From NCBI GenBank assembly GCA_045564915.1, contig JBJLGL010000009.1, positions 1 to 64,000 of the forward strand: DNA of 64,000 nt, given 5' to 3'. Below, one piece after another: positions 17,529 through 27,339 of this stretch. Position 1 is the stretch's first letter, and each line of letters opens with the position of its first letter. The translations under genes and the position numbers were made by a program. The DNA comes from JAQWRV01 sp045564915 (GTDB lineage: Bacteria; Pseudomonadota; Alphaproteobacteria; Rhodospirillales; Rhodospirillaceae). The notes under the pieces were generated by a model. That model was not told where the DNA came from, did no database searches, and was given only the letters and a program-made list of their open reading frames with translations.

Positions 17529-18665
17529 ATGCATGTATCGCGCCTCTTAATTGGTTTGCTGGTATTAGTGGCTTTAGCTACTGGATTATATTTCGGATAC
17601 CCAGCCTTTATTGCTCAGAGCGATGGTGAATCTTCAGCTGGTGTCAATAGATCAGCAGGTTTTAGCGGCAACCGGTCAATCCCTGTCATTGCTATGCCTG
17701 TATATCAGGAAACTCTTTCCGACCGTTTGGAGGCCATAGGTACGGTGCAAGCTAATGAGTCCATCGTAGTAACAGCAAAATTGCAGGGTATTGTTAAGAG
17801 TATTGGTTTTGATGACGGTCAGTATGTGACGGCCGGAAAAACACTAGTCCAATTTGATGAGGATGAATTGAACGCTCGCCTACAGGTAGAGCTAGCTAAT
17901 ATGGATGAGCAGCGCAAACAGTTTGATCGCATATCTGGGCTGGCCCGAGCTAATGCCACATCAGAGGCGCGGTTTGATGAGCAGCAGGCTTCTGTTAGGA
18001 AAGCAGAAGCTAATGTAGCCGCAGCGCGGGCACGTTTAGCTGACTACACCATTAAAGCTCCGTTTGCTGGACGTCTTGGGACGCGTCGCATCAGCATCGG
18101 CGCACTAGTTTCTCCCGGGACGACCATCACCACTTTGGATGATCTTTCGGTTGTGAAATTAGATTTTTCTGTGCCAGAAACATATCTGGCTACATTACGC
18201 GAAGGGCTAGACATAGAAGCAACGACCTCTACCTACAAAGAACAAATTTTTCGTGGCATCGTGACTTCAATTGACACACGCGTAGACCAGCTAACACGTA
18301 CTATTTCTATTCGTGCTGAAATCGCTAACGAGGCTCGTTATTTACGGCCTGGTATGCTGATGGTGGTTGACCTCATCAAGGACCTGCGGGAGGGCCTCAT
18401 AATTGCCGAAGAGGCATTGGTGCCATTTGAAACTCAACAGTATGTATTTGTTGTTAATGACGACAAAACAGTTACCCGCGTACCTGTCACCATCGGCCAA
18501 CGCCGACCCGGTAGCGTAGAAATTCTCACTGGACTCAGCGCAGGCGACCTAGTGGTTACAGAAGGTAACATGATGCTAAGTAGTGGGAAAAAAGTCCGGC
18601 TTCTTAATGATGTGGGCGCACGCACCAAACCTTTGTCAGCCAGAACCAGTACTGTACATGGTTAA
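17529..18665 (+). CDS. RND efflux periplasmic adaptor (membrane fusion protein)
   Basis: The 378-residue protein has an N-terminal membrane anchor or signal (LLIGLLVLVALATGLYFGYP). The lipoyl halves appear as AIGTVQANESIVVTAKLQG and YTIKAPFAGRLGTRRISIGA, flanking a coiled hairpin with NMDEQRKQFDRISGLARANA. The beta-barrel region contains TTLDDLSVVKLDFSVPE. It links the inner-membrane pump to an outer-membrane channel. ATG 17529 is preferred to TTG 17496. The permease gene begins 28 bases downstream; no TolC-like gene is in the window, so the outer channel is presumably shared. Confidence 0.92.
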   Translation: MHVSRLLIGLLVLVALATGLYFGYPAFIAQSDGESSAGVNRSAGFSGNRSIPVIAMPVYQETLSDRLEAIGTVQANESIVVTAKLQGIVKSIGFDDGQYVTAGKTLVQFDEDELNARLQVELANMDEQRKQFDRISGLARANATSEARFDEQQASVRKAEANVAAARARLADYTIKAPFAGRLGTRRISIGALVSPGTTITTLDDLSVVKLDFSVPETYLATLREGLDIEATTSTYKEQIFRGIVTSIDTRVDQLTRTISIRAEIANEARYLRPGMLMVVDLIKDLREGLIIAEEALVPFETQQYVFVVNDDKTVTRVPVTIGQRRPGSVEILTGLSAGDLVVTEGNMMLSSGKKVRLLNDVGARTKPLSARTSTVHG

Positions 18666-18693
18666 CTTAAGAACAGAGAAAGGATAGGCGCCA

Positions 18694-21600
18694 ATGGTTC
18701 TCTCTGATTTCTCAATTAAACGGCCTGTTGTTGCAATCGTATCCAGCGCGCTGCTGTTCGTGTTTGGGTTGGTGGCCCTAATACAGTTACCCGTCCGCGA
18801 AGCACCCGATATTGAGAGGCCTATTGTTTCCATAAGCGTAACCTATCCCGGAGCCTCATCCGCCATTGTTGAAACCAAGGTAATCCAAGTTCTCGAGGAT
18901 CGTATTGGAGGCGTCGAAGGAATCAAGTCGATTAGATCATCAGCACGTGATGCTATGGGGTGGATAAGTGTTGAATTTGAACTAGGGCGAAATATAGACG
19001 ACGCCGCCAACGACCTCAGAGATGTCCTTAGCCGGGCCACGCGTGCTCTACCTAAGGATGCTGACCCACCAACAATTCGCAAAGCTGACCAAGATGCTGA
19101 TCCAGTAATGTGGATGAATATTTCCAGTCCACAAATGGATAGTCTTGAACTATCGGACTACGTTAATCGCTACATTATTGACAGATTTACTTCTATTGAG
19201 GGCGTCGCTTTCGCCTGGATTGGTGGCGAGCGTAAGAAATCATTGCGTATATGGCTCGATCGGCGGGCTATGGCCGCCCGCAGCCTGACAATCACGGATG
19301 TGGAAAACGCCCTGCGCCGTGAAAACGTTGAGTTGGGTGCTGGCCTACTTGAATCAGAGAATCGTGACTTCAATTTACGTACAGAGCGCTCATTCAACTC
19401 ACCTGATGATTTTAAACGTCTGGTCATCGGTCGCGGTGCTAACAATTATCTGGTTCGATTAGGTGAAATCGCTGACGTGGAGATCGGAGCAGCCAGCACA
19501 TCTTCTATGATGCGTACTGACGGAAAGAATTCTATTGGTATCGGTATCGTCAAACGCCCAGGTGCGAGCACGTTAGCTTTGGCAAAAGCAATTCGCAATG
19601 AGATGACAAAGATACAATCCTCCTTACCTGCCAATATGAGCTTTGTTATCAATCAAGATTCCTCGGTTTTTATTAGCGCGGCTCTACAGGAAGTGGGACT
19701 GGCAATGAGCATTGCAGCCCTGCTCGTTATAGCGGTAATTTATATGTTCTTGGGCACGATCCGCGCTGTAATTATTCCGGCTGTTACTGTACCCATTTCA
19801 TTGATGGCCACTTTTATTGTTCTTTGGCCACTAAGTTTTTCTCTCAATATCCTTACTCTACTCGCCCTTGTCTTAGCCATTGGATTAGTAGTTGATGACG
19901 CCATCATCATGCTTGAGAATATTCATCGTCGCATCAAGCGTGGCGAGCCACCTTTATTGGCTGCTTACCGCGGTTCCCGCCAAGTTGGGATTGCCATTAT
20001 TGCAACTACTCTCGTGCTTGTTGCGGTATTTGTTCCCATCACACTTACACAAGGTGTGGTAGGTCGTTTGTTCACTGAATTTGCCGTGACAATGGCCGCT
20101 GCGGTCATTTGCTCAATGTTTGTCGCGCTAACGCTAACCCCAATGATGTGCTCGAAGATTCTGCGAGACAACCTTGACCATACCTTTGTGGCCCGCGGTT
20201 CGATAAGTGCCTTCGAGTGGCTTAAGAAATATTACGGTACAACTCTTAACTTTGGCCTTGATCACCCGTTTGCGGTGGTGGTGTTATTTATTTCAATAAT
20301 TGCTGCTTCCATCGGTATCTTTGTGATTTTACCACAAGAATTCACGCCGCCAGAAGATCGTGGAAGTTTAAACGTCATGGTACGCGCGCCTGAAGGCTCA
20401 TCATTGGAATATACAGATCGGCAAGGTCAGATCGTTACTGATTTCTTGATGAAAGAGTACGTTAAAACAGGGGTTGCAAAACGTGTTCTGCAAATCATGC
20501 CGATGGGCCAAGGTGTTTCCGGCCAGGCTACCAATGTAGGTAACGTGATCATGCGCCTTGAAGCATGGGAAGATCGGGATAAAAGCACGCACGAAATGAT
20601 TAGCGAATTAAGGCCAATACTTTCAAATATTCCAGGTGCGCAGATCACCCCCAGGCCAGCGCCCGGATTTGGGCAGAGTCGCCATGGCGGTGGTCTAAGT
20701 ATGGTCATAGGCGGAAGCACTTATGAAGAATTGGTTGGTTATAGAGATATTGTGCTCGAGGCCATGAATGAGAACCCGAGACTATATGGAGTACGGTCTA
20801 ATTATAATGAAACTCGCCCGCAAATGCGTATTCGCATTGACCAAACTCGGTCCGCTGACGTGGGTGTCTCTATCGGAACAATCGGCCAGACTCTAGCTGT
20901 AATGCTAGGTTCCCGGCGAGTGACAACCTTCGTCGACCGCGGTGAAGAGTACGACGTTATTCTGCAAGGCAGAGACGAAGATCGCCGGACTCCCACAGAT
21001 GTCACAAACATTTACGTCAGGTCCGACACAACTCGTGAGCTTATTCCCCTATCAAGTTTGATAGCGATTGAAGAAATGTCTGATGCTGGAGCACGCAACA
21101 GAACTGATCGGTTGCGGTCCATTACTATTAATGGAAACCCCGCACCTGGTTATTCAATGGGTGAGGCAATCGAATGGTTAGAGCAGGTAGCTGAAGAACG
21201 GCTACCCGAAGCTGCACGTATTAGCTGGAACGGTCAGGCTCGTGAATACAAGGAGTCCGGTAATGCGATGTATGTCTTTTTTGGCCTTTCTCTTTTAGTT
21301 GTTTTCTTGGTTCTGGCCGCACAGTTTGAGAGCTTTATTCACCCCTTAGTAATTATGATGACTGTGCCCCTAGCCATGACGGGAGCTTTAGCTGGGCTAT
21401 GGTTTTTTGGAATTAGCTTTAACATCTATTCCCAAATTGGAATCATTGTATTGATTGGCCTCGCTGCAAAAAATGGGATTTTGATTGTTGAGTTTGCCAA
21501 CCAGCTTCGTGATGCTGGATACAAATTTCGCGAAGCTTTGGTAGAGGCATGTAAAATTAGGCTTCGTCCCATTATCATGACATCTTTAGCTACCTGCATG

Positions 21601-21855
21601 GGTGCTGTCCCACTGGTATTGGCTAGCGGTGCCGGGGCCGAAGGCCGTGAAGCTATCGGGGTTGTTATCTTTACTGGGGTCGCGTTCTCTAGCTTCATCA
21701 CGCTTTTAGTTGTACCCGTTTTTTATTTACTACTAACCCGGAATACGCGATCACCAGGCGCTGTGGCTGCAGACTTAGCAAACTTAGAACAACTGCACCC
21801 GGGACGTAGCGGATTCACTGATGATGTAATATCGAACCACACCCCTGCTGAGTAA
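18694..21855 (+). CDS. RND efflux permease (AcrB/MdtB type)
   Basis: The 1053-residue pump is of normal length for the AcrB/HAE1 type. It opens with FSIKRPVVAIVSSALLF, has the two large periplasmic loops and two groups of helices, and carries the transmembrane proton-relay aspartates in GLVVDDAIIMLENIHRRI (TM4). Typical blocks include LPQEFTPPEDRG after TM7 and LVLAAQFESFIHPL near the end. It exports hydrophobic drugs, lipids or toxicants by proton antiport from the inner membrane and periplasm. It forms an operon with the preceding adaptor; substrate specificity cannot be read from sequence. Confidence 0.95.
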   Translation: MVLSDFSIKRPVVAIVSSALLFVFGLVALIQLPVREAPDIERPIVSISVTYPGASSAIVETKVIQVLEDRIGGVEGIKSIRSSARDAMGWISVEFELGRNIDDAANDLRDVLSRATRALPKDADPPTIRKADQDADPVMWMNISSPQMDSLELSDYVNRYIIDRFTSIEGVAFAWIGGERKKSLRIWLDRRAMAARSLTITDVENALRRENVELGAGLLESENRDFNLRTERSFNSPDDFKRLVIGRGANNYLVRLGEIADVEIGAASTSSMMRTDGKNSIGIGIVKRPGASTLALAKAIRNEMTKIQSSLPANMSFVINQDSSVFISAALQEVGLAMSIAALLVIAVIYMFLGTIRAVIIPAVTVPISLMATFIVLWPLSFSLNILTLLALVLAIGLVVDDAIIMLENIHRRIKRGEPPLLAAYRGSRQVGIAIIATTLVLVAVFVPITLTQGVVGRLFTEFAVTMAAAVICSMFVALTLTPMMCSKILRDNLDHTFVARGSISAFEWLKKYYGTTLNFGLDHPFAVVVLFISIIAASIGIFVILPQEFTPPEDRGSLNVMVRAPEGSSLEYTDRQGQIVTDFLMKEYVKTGVAKRVLQIMPMGQGVSGQATNVGNVIMRLEAWEDRDKSTHEMISELRPILSNIPGAQITPRPAPGFGQSRHGGGLSMVIGGSTYEELVGYRDIVLEAMNENPRLYGVRSNYNETRPQMRIRIDQTRSADVGVSIGTIGQTLAVMLGSRRVTTFVDRGEEYDVILQGRDEDRRTPTDVTNIYVRSDTTRELIPLSSLIAIEEMSDAGARNRTDRLRSITINGNPAPGYSMGEAIEWLEQVAEERLPEAARISWNGQAREYKESGNAMYVFFGLSLLVVFLVLAAQFESFIHPLVIMMTVPLAMTGALAGLWFFGISFNIYSQIGIIVLIGLAAKNGILIVEFANQLRDAGYKFREALVEACKIRLRPIIMTSLATCMGAVPLVLASGAGAEGREAIGVVIFTGVAFSSFITLLVVPVFYLLLTRNTRSPGAVAADLANLEQLHPGRSGFTDDVISNHTPAE

Positions 21856-21978
21856 ATCTCGTATAAGGTTAAGCGGTTCAGCCACCCTTCTGCTCTCGCA
21901 GCGGCCGGCAGGTGATGCATAATAATTAGTGGTTTAGGTTGCCGCATGGGCGGTTCGATATCCAGGAGTGTATAGCGC

Positions 21979-24399
21979 ATGAAGGAAAAAGAACTAAGGC
22001 TCGCACTTGTAGTCTACGGTGGCGTCTCACTCGCAGTCTACATGCATGGCATTACAAAAGAGATTCTTAAACTTGTGCGGGCCTCGCGCGACAGAACCGC
22101 ATTAAATAGCGGTAGCCTTAAGTATGATCGTGACGACATTAAAGACACTGAGAATGTCTATGCCGAGCTTATTAACGCCTTTGAACCTGTAATAGACCTA
22201 AGGGTTGTTGTTGACATCATCTCAGGCGCATCGGCAGGCGGCATTAACGGAATTATTTTGTCGCGCGCACTGGCGCACGATCTCGATATTGATCCCGTTC
22301 GGTCATTCTGGCTAAGAGAAATGGATGTCACAGCCTTAATAAATAAACGAGCGCAGGCCGGGCCTTGGAACAAGATTGCTTTCCGGCCCATAGTTTGGTT
22401 TCTGATGTGGTGGTATCGCAAGAAGCTCAGCGGTGACCACGAATTCAAATATAAGTTGTCGACTTTTCTCCGGTCACGTTGGTTTAAACCGCCTTTTGAT
22501 GGTGCCCATCTAACCCAAATACTTTTCGATGGAATATCGGCGATGGGTGATCCATCAGACAAGATCCGCTCTCTCTTGCCAGCCGGTCTCGCATTGGACT
22601 TATTTGTGATGACAACTGACTTTTTTGGCTTTCGAAAGGAAACGCCCATCCATAACCCACCCACTGTTATCGAGCGAGAGCATCGCCAGGTAATAAAACT
22701 TAGATACCAACAATGGCCGCCTGGGAAGGTGGTCACCGATTTTGATCGCGATAATATACCAGCACTTGCATTTGCATCACGCGCCACATCGTCTTTTCCC
22801 GGCGCTTTTCCACCGGCACAATTGGGTGAGTGTGATCAGCTTATTCGAGATAAAGGTATTGTCTGGAATAGTCGTGTCGATTTTTTATACAATAATTTCA
22901 GGCCTTATCTTTCAGAATCCTTGAATCCAGCAAATGCTGCATTTATCGATGGCAGCGTTTTGGTGAACAAGCCATTCGCACAAGCTATCCGCGCTATCGG
23001 GGGGCGGCCCGCGTACCGGCAAGTAGATCGGAGAATACTGTACATTGATCCGCATCCACGCGGGCCAAGAAACGAGGAATGGGGAAAGATGCCGGGGTTT
23101 TTCCGCACCCTAAAAGGGGCACTATCGGATATTCCTCGAAATGAGCCGATCCACGAAGATTTAGCCTGGATTGATGCGTACAATAAAGATGTAACTCGGC
23201 TACAGTCTGTGATTGAAACATCGCGCATGCATGTTAAGGCTATCGTAGCTACTGTCGCGGACAAGCTTCTTGAAAAAAAACTTGATGGATCTACGGTGGG
23301 CACGCTTCGTAAAGCCGTTAATGCGAAAGCAAGGTCTGAAACTGGGTTTGCCTATGATGGATATCTTAGACTTAGGATAGATGGAGTTATTGACAACATT
23401 TCGTCTTTCTTGGCGACTTCGTGCGGCATAAATCTAAAAAGTATAGGATACAGCAATATCAAAGCAGCCATTAATAACTGGGCTGAGACAAATAACATAG
23501 TGTCGCCGCGTATAACCTCGGTATCCCCGAGTGCAAGTAATGAATCTGAGCCGCCACGGTCTGCTTTTCTCCTAAACTTTGACGCGGAATACCGCCAGCG
23601 CCGCCTGCGATTTACTATACGAACCATAAACAACCTATATGCCAGGCTCGGTGACAAAGGCATGTCTGATCTAAAGTCAGCAGACCTTGATAATCTCAAG
23701 GTAGAACTCTACGAAACACTAAATATGATGGCCTCATTTAGTGATTCTAGTCGCACCCCTAGCGAATTGGTCACAGAACATATCAGGGGTTTGGTTAGAG
23801 AGATTAGTGTAAAAGGAACGCTAAAGGGAAAGGATCCTGTTGAGCAAGAAACCAATGAACTAGTTCAATTTACTATAGATGAATTGGCAGCCAAGCTTAG
23901 TTTTGAAGAGCATGCCGAAAACGCCGATGATATTGTAGCAACCTTAACCAACGAGCTGCCCTTTCCAGTTCGAGAGGAAATTTTGGAGAGCTATATAGGT
24001 TTTGCCGCATGGGATGTCCTGACTTTTTCCGTCACTAATTGGGGGGATCTAAACGAGTTCAATGAAATTCGAGTGGACCGGGTTAGCCCCGATGATGCAT
24101 TAACACTGTGTCCAGGTGGAGCCCCGGCCTGTCTAAAAGGGATTCAATTCAATCACTTTGCAGCCTTTTTTAGTCAAGCCTATCGTGAAAATGATTACTT
24201 GTGGGGGCGGCTGCATGGAGCTGAGCGACTCATCGATATTGTTATAGATGCAGCACGAGTTGAAAACGCTGCCTCTGATATAGATGTGGCAAACATTAAG
24301 CGACGTGCATTTATGGCAATTTTGGAGTCGGAAAAATGTGAATTACCAAATTGTGAACATCTGATCACCGATTTGAAAGGTAAAGTCTCGATTTTGTAG
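21979..24399 (+). CDS. Patatin-like phospholipase with DUF3376-type C-terminus
   Basis: The 806-residue protein opens with LRLALVVYGGVSLAVYMHGI, the oxyanion loop as it appears in the long bacterial patatin-like family, followed by the nucleophile elbow GASAGG in VDIISGASAGGINGI and the catalytic Asp in AFIDGSVLVNKPF. The Ser-Asp dyad is thus intact. The C-terminal 400 residues resemble the region found only in this large family and contain long charged helices. Expected to be a lipid acyl hydrolase. It follows the RND pair on the same strand with a 123-base gap, so it may have its own promoter. No signal peptide is visible. Confidence 0.85.
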   Translation: MKEKELRLALVVYGGVSLAVYMHGITKEILKLVRASRDRTALNSGSLKYDRDDIKDTENVYAELINAFEPVIDLRVVVDIISGASAGGINGIILSRALAHDLDIDPVRSFWLREMDVTALINKRAQAGPWNKIAFRPIVWFLMWWYRKKLSGDHEFKYKLSTFLRSRWFKPPFDGAHLTQILFDGISAMGDPSDKIRSLLPAGLALDLFVMTTDFFGFRKETPIHNPPTVIEREHRQVIKLRYQQWPPGKVVTDFDRDNIPALAFASRATSSFPGAFPPAQLGECDQLIRDKGIVWNSRVDFLYNNFRPYLSESLNPANAAFIDGSVLVNKPFAQAIRAIGGRPAYRQVDRRILYIDPHPRGPRNEEWGKMPGFFRTLKGALSDIPRNEPIHEDLAWIDAYNKDVTRLQSVIETSRMHVKAIVATVADKLLEKKLDGSTVGTLRKAVNAKARSETGFAYDGYLRLRIDGVIDNISSFLATSCGINLKSIGYSNIKAAINNWAETNNIVSPRITSVSPSASNESEPPRSAFLLNFDAEYRQRRLRFTIRTINNLYARLGDKGMSDLKSADLDNLKVELYETLNMMASFSDSSRTPSELVTEHIRGLVREISVKGTLKGKDPVEQETNELVQFTIDELAAKLSFEEHAENADDIVATLTNELPFPVREEILESYIGFAAWDVLTFSVTNWGDLNEFNEIRVDRVSPDDALTLCPGGAPACLKGIQFNHFAAFFSQAYRENDYLWGRLHGAERLIDIVIDAARVENAASDIDVANIKRRAFMAILESEKCELPNCEHLITDLKGKVSIL

Positions 24400-24478
24400 G
24401 TCTCAATTTTCTGTCGACTAAGATAAGAGTCCAGTTAATCTGATGTGGAAGTAAAGAATAAGTGTGGGTAATCATTAA

Positions 24479-26056
24479 GTGAATCTGGGTAAGAGACTAA
24501 TTCTTGCTGGCGTAGCTGCTGGCGTTGGCGGGCTGGCCTTTTGGCTCATAAGCAATAACGCAGAACAGCAAATCAACTTTCAAACAGCAGTAGTGCAATC
24601 CCAAGACGAATTGGGGTCAGAAATTCTTCGCATAGGCCTAGTTAGCCTCCCACCAGCTCTTGGCAATCCGTATCGCGGGACCGGTGTTCCGACTATATAT
24701 ACCTACCGGTCCATGTTTGAAGGCCTTACCTATCTGACATCAGATGGTCGAGTATTGCCGCGCCTGGCAATAGCTTGGGAAATGATAGACAGCCTCACAT
24801 GGCGGTTTGAGTTGCGGAGAGACGTAGTTTTTCACAACGGAGTGCCCTTTACCGCTGACGCGGTTGTATTTGCAGTGTCATATCTGACCAGTGATGAAGG
24901 GCGTGTTGAATCCGTCGCCCGCGACCTGGGTGGAATCGTTGGCGCTGAAGCAGTCGACAAACACGCTGTGATAATTCGCACAAAGTTTCCCATTCCCTTA
25001 TTACCGGCGCTAACCGAATCACTTCTTATCGTAGAGCCAGGGCAGTGGGCTACATTGGGCCGCGAGGAGTTTACACAAAACCCTATTGGAACCGGTCCTT
25101 TTAAGCTTATTGAGTGGGGTCAAGCACGGGCTAGGCTGGCCGCTCATACCGAAAGCTGGCGCCCGCCTAAGGTCAACTTTCTAGAGCTTCTAGCAATACC
25201 CGATGTTTCAAGTCGTGTTCAGGCTATTATGTCCGACCAAGCTGATATCGTGATCGGCCTAAGCATGGACCATGTGCTGGACATAGAAGCTGCTGGAGGA
25301 CGGAAAAGTATAAATAAAAGTGCAAGTGTTCTTGGCGTCAGTTTTGTTTTGACAAAACTTCCTCCTAATCATCCTCTGCAAGATAAGCGGGTACGACAAG
25401 CGCTGAATTACGCCGTCAATAAGGAATCCTATATTCAGGCTTTCTTCGGTGGCGAGACTCAACCATCGAGCCAACCAACAACACCAAGTACTTTTGGCTA
25501 TAATCCTGAACTGAAACCATACCCTTACGATCCTGATCGAGCACGCAATTTGCTAAGAAAAGCCGGCTACAAAAATGGATTTTCGTTTACAGCGGAAGTG
25601 ACTATTGGCGGGGGGGCTTCTTTAGCCCCCACATACCAGCGTACGGCAGCAGACTTGCTAAATATAGGCGTCATAATGACCCTTAAAACGATCCCGGTTC
25701 AGCAACTGATTCGTAATATTCAAGAAGGGGGCTGGCGCGGTGAAGCATTTGGTATGAATTACTCTGCAGAACGCTCGGGCGATGCTCTGCGCTCACTTCG
25801 GCTACATTCTTGCATCAATCGCAGCCCATGGTATTGCAACAAAAGAGTTTCCGATCTAATCCAAAAAGCATTAAATGAAACGGATATAGAGAAACGTCGC
25901 ACACTTACTAAGGATGTAATGGCTACCTATCATGAAGAAGCACCGGCCATTTGGCTACATGAAGTGATGCTTTTCACAGGGCTAGGGCCCAAGGTAAAGT
26001 ATTATCAAGAAGACCATACGTTGATCGCATACGACAAAATTGAATTGATGCCATGA
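24479..26056 (+). CDS. ABC transporter solute-binding protein, family 5 (dipeptide/oligopeptide type)
   Basis: The 525-residue protein starts at GTG, with an N-terminal hydrophobic leader (LILAGVAAGVGGLAFWLI). Family-5 features are YRSMFEGLTYLTSDGRVLPR, WRFELRRDVVFHNGVPFTAD and DKRVRQALNYAVNKE. It captures peptides or other solutes in the periplasm for an ABC importer. It starts an operon with two small NTF2-like genes (4-base overlap) and has no permease of its own; a full dipeptide-type importer lies on the opposite strand, convergent with this operon, and already has its own binding protein. This one could feed the same permease with a second substrate. Confidence 0.9.
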   Translation: MNLGKRLILAGVAAGVGGLAFWLISNNAEQQINFQTAVVQSQDELGSEILRIGLVSLPPALGNPYRGTGVPTIYTYRSMFEGLTYLTSDGRVLPRLAIAWEMIDSLTWRFELRRDVVFHNGVPFTADAVVFAVSYLTSDEGRVESVARDLGGIVGAEAVDKHAVIIRTKFPIPLLPALTESLLIVEPGQWATLGREEFTQNPIGTGPFKLIEWGQARARLAAHTESWRPPKVNFLELLAIPDVSSRVQAIMSDQADIVIGLSMDHVLDIEAAGGRKSINKSASVLGVSFVLTKLPPNHPLQDKRVRQALNYAVNKESYIQAFFGGETQPSSQPTTPSTFGYNPELKPYPYDPDRARNLLRKAGYKNGFSFTAEVTIGGGASLAPTYQRTAADLLNIGVIMTLKTIPVQQLIRNIQEGGWRGEAFGMNYSAERSGDALRSLRLHSCINRSPWYCNKRVSDLIQKALNETDIEKRRTLTKDVMATYHEEAPAIWLHEVMLFTGLGPKVKYYQEDHTLIAYDKIELMP

Positions 26057-26502
26057 CAAAAGAAACGTCGATCGAGTTTGCTGTCCAGTCTTGGGGAAAT
26101 GCGTGGAGCAACCGGAACAAGAAAGAAGTTCTTGCCCTTTGGGACGGCGAAGACCCAGACACATCCTATCTGCCTGCAGAATGTGAGCACCCACTAGTAA
26201 GTATGGTCGCTATTGAAAAATATGTGGCGGCTATTTGCACGCAATTTAGAACCATTCGGCATCGACCTGAGGCGGTTATTACTAAACAGCTCTCTGATGA
26301 TATCGGGTTAGCGTTCTACGTTCTGAAGTGGGTTTTGGCCGATTCAGGTGGTCCTTTTGGAGGCCAATACCGGGTCACAGCCTTATGGCGGAGGCGCCAA
26401 GATCAATGGAAACTTACTGCATACGCGGAAGCACCGCTAGCTCCACTAGTCGAGCTGAAAGAGTACTATCAGCACGTCGCCGCAGAAGGTTTGCCCAAAT
26501 GA
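26053..26502 (+). CDS. NTF2-like (SnoaL/DUF4440-type) protein, copy 1
   Basis: The 149-residue single-domain protein has a helix start (EFAVQSWGNAWSNRNKKEVLALW), a middle AIEKYVAAICTQF and a final sheet QYRVTALWRRRQDQWKLTAYAEAPLAP, the cone-shaped NTF2/SnoaL pattern. Such proteins are small-molecule isomerases, dehydratases, hydrolases or mere binders; no catalytic residue can be assigned. Its ATG overlaps the end of the solute-binding gene by 4 bases and its stop overlaps the next NTF2-like gene by 4 bases (ATGA), so the three are translationally coupled. Confidence 0.75.
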   Translation: MTKETSIEFAVQSWGNAWSNRNKKEVLALWDGEDPDTSYLPAECEHPLVSMVAIEKYVAAICTQFRTIRHRPEAVITKQLSDDIGLAFYVLKWVLADSGGPFGGQYRVTALWRRRQDQWKLTAYAEAPLAPLVELKEYYQHVAAEGLPK

Positions 26503-26978
26503 CTAACGAAATAGATGCTATAAGAGAAACAGTCCTCGCTTATGTAGCGTGTTCAGAAGGTATGAATTTTTCCGGCCGGAGAAAGCTTTGGGACCAGGCA
26601 GAGAATTTACCTATTTTATGTCCTGAAGAAGCTCCACAGCCTTTAGTTGGCTGGGACGCGCTGGATAAATACTGGTCCCGGTCTCGCAAAACCATGGATA
26701 GCCTTAGAACAAAGGCTTCCAACATCCGTATTCGTATTCTTGGCGATGGTTTGGCCTTGGTAACATACCAAAGCCGGTGGATCGCAACGCTAGCCCAAGC
26801 CGGTCATCTTCCTGAAAAACCAATCTCAGCGGATGTTCGCATGACAGCAGTCTTGCGAAAAACAACTGACGGCTGGCGGTATATTCATTTAGTGGAAGGG
26901 CCTGTTAACCTTATGACAATGGCACGCCAATCCGCTAAACGATCAGCACTAGAAATGTTTCCCGACCTCGGACCCTAA
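26499..26978 (+). CDS. NTF2-like (SnoaL/DUF4440-type) protein, copy 2
   Basis: The 159-residue protein is related in plan to the preceding one: N-terminal helix (IRETVLAYVACSEGMNFSGRRKL), DALDKYWSRSRKTMDSL, and final strands DVRMTAVLRKTTDGWRYIHLVEGP. The start ATG at 26499 overlaps the previous stop (ATGA). The two copies differ enough to be old paralogues. Its stop is two bases from the stop of the convergent ferredoxin-like gene. The function is probably linked to the imported solute but is unknown. Confidence 0.75.
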   Translation: MTNEIDAIRETVLAYVACSEGMNFSGRRKLWDQAENLPILCPEEAPQPLVGWDALDKYWSRSRKTMDSLRTKASNIRIRILGDGLALVTYQSRWIATLAQAGHLPEKPISADVRMTAVLRKTTDGWRYIHLVEGPVNLMTMARQSAKRSALEMFPDLGP

Positions 26979-26980
26979 CT

Positions 26981-27334
26981 TCAAGGTCCATCTTCTGGCT
27001 TTAGCAATAGACGTTCAACGATGTTACCACTTTTGAGGTGACATTCCAGAATCTCATTAATGTCTGCTTCACTTTCATAGCGATACCATACGCCACCAGG
27101 ATAAATCACCATAGTCGGACCTAACTCGCAGCGATCAAGACATCCTGATGCATTCACCCGTACTTTTCCAAGGTCTAGTTCCTTAACTTTCTGCTTCATA
27201 TATTGTCTAAGTTGAACTGAGTTCTTACGTGCGCATGATCCTCGGGGATGAGATTTAGGGCGCATATTAGTACAGCAGAAAACATGGAGCTTATAGTAGT
27301 ACTCTTCTATATCTAAGACATGTGAAAAAGACAT
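26981..27334 (-). CDS. Thioredoxin-like [2Fe-2S] ferredoxin
   Basis: The 117-residue protein has the thioredoxin-like [2Fe-2S] pattern: KLHVFCCTNMRPKSHPRGSC supplies the first two cluster cysteines and GCLDRCELGP the second pair, as in the small shuttle-type ferredoxins. It likely transfers electrons to an unknown partner. It is the last gene of the long minus-strand operon, beginning just after the ATPase stop; ATG 27334 has GGAG 12 bases upstream, while the in-frame TTG 27361 would overlap the ATPase gene. Confidence 0.82.
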   Translation of the reverse strand: MSFSHVLDIEEYYYKLHVFCCTNMRPKSHPRGSCARKNSVQLRQYMKQKVKELDLGKVRVNASGCLDRCELGPTMVIYPGGVWYRYESEADINEILECHLKSGNIVERLLLKPEDGP

Positions 27335-27339
27335 CAGAA

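Noticed and set aside
22158..22787. Minus-strand open frame of 209 codons inside the patatin-like gene
   Set aside because: Shadow of a gene with an intact catalytic dyad; no start signals or motifs.
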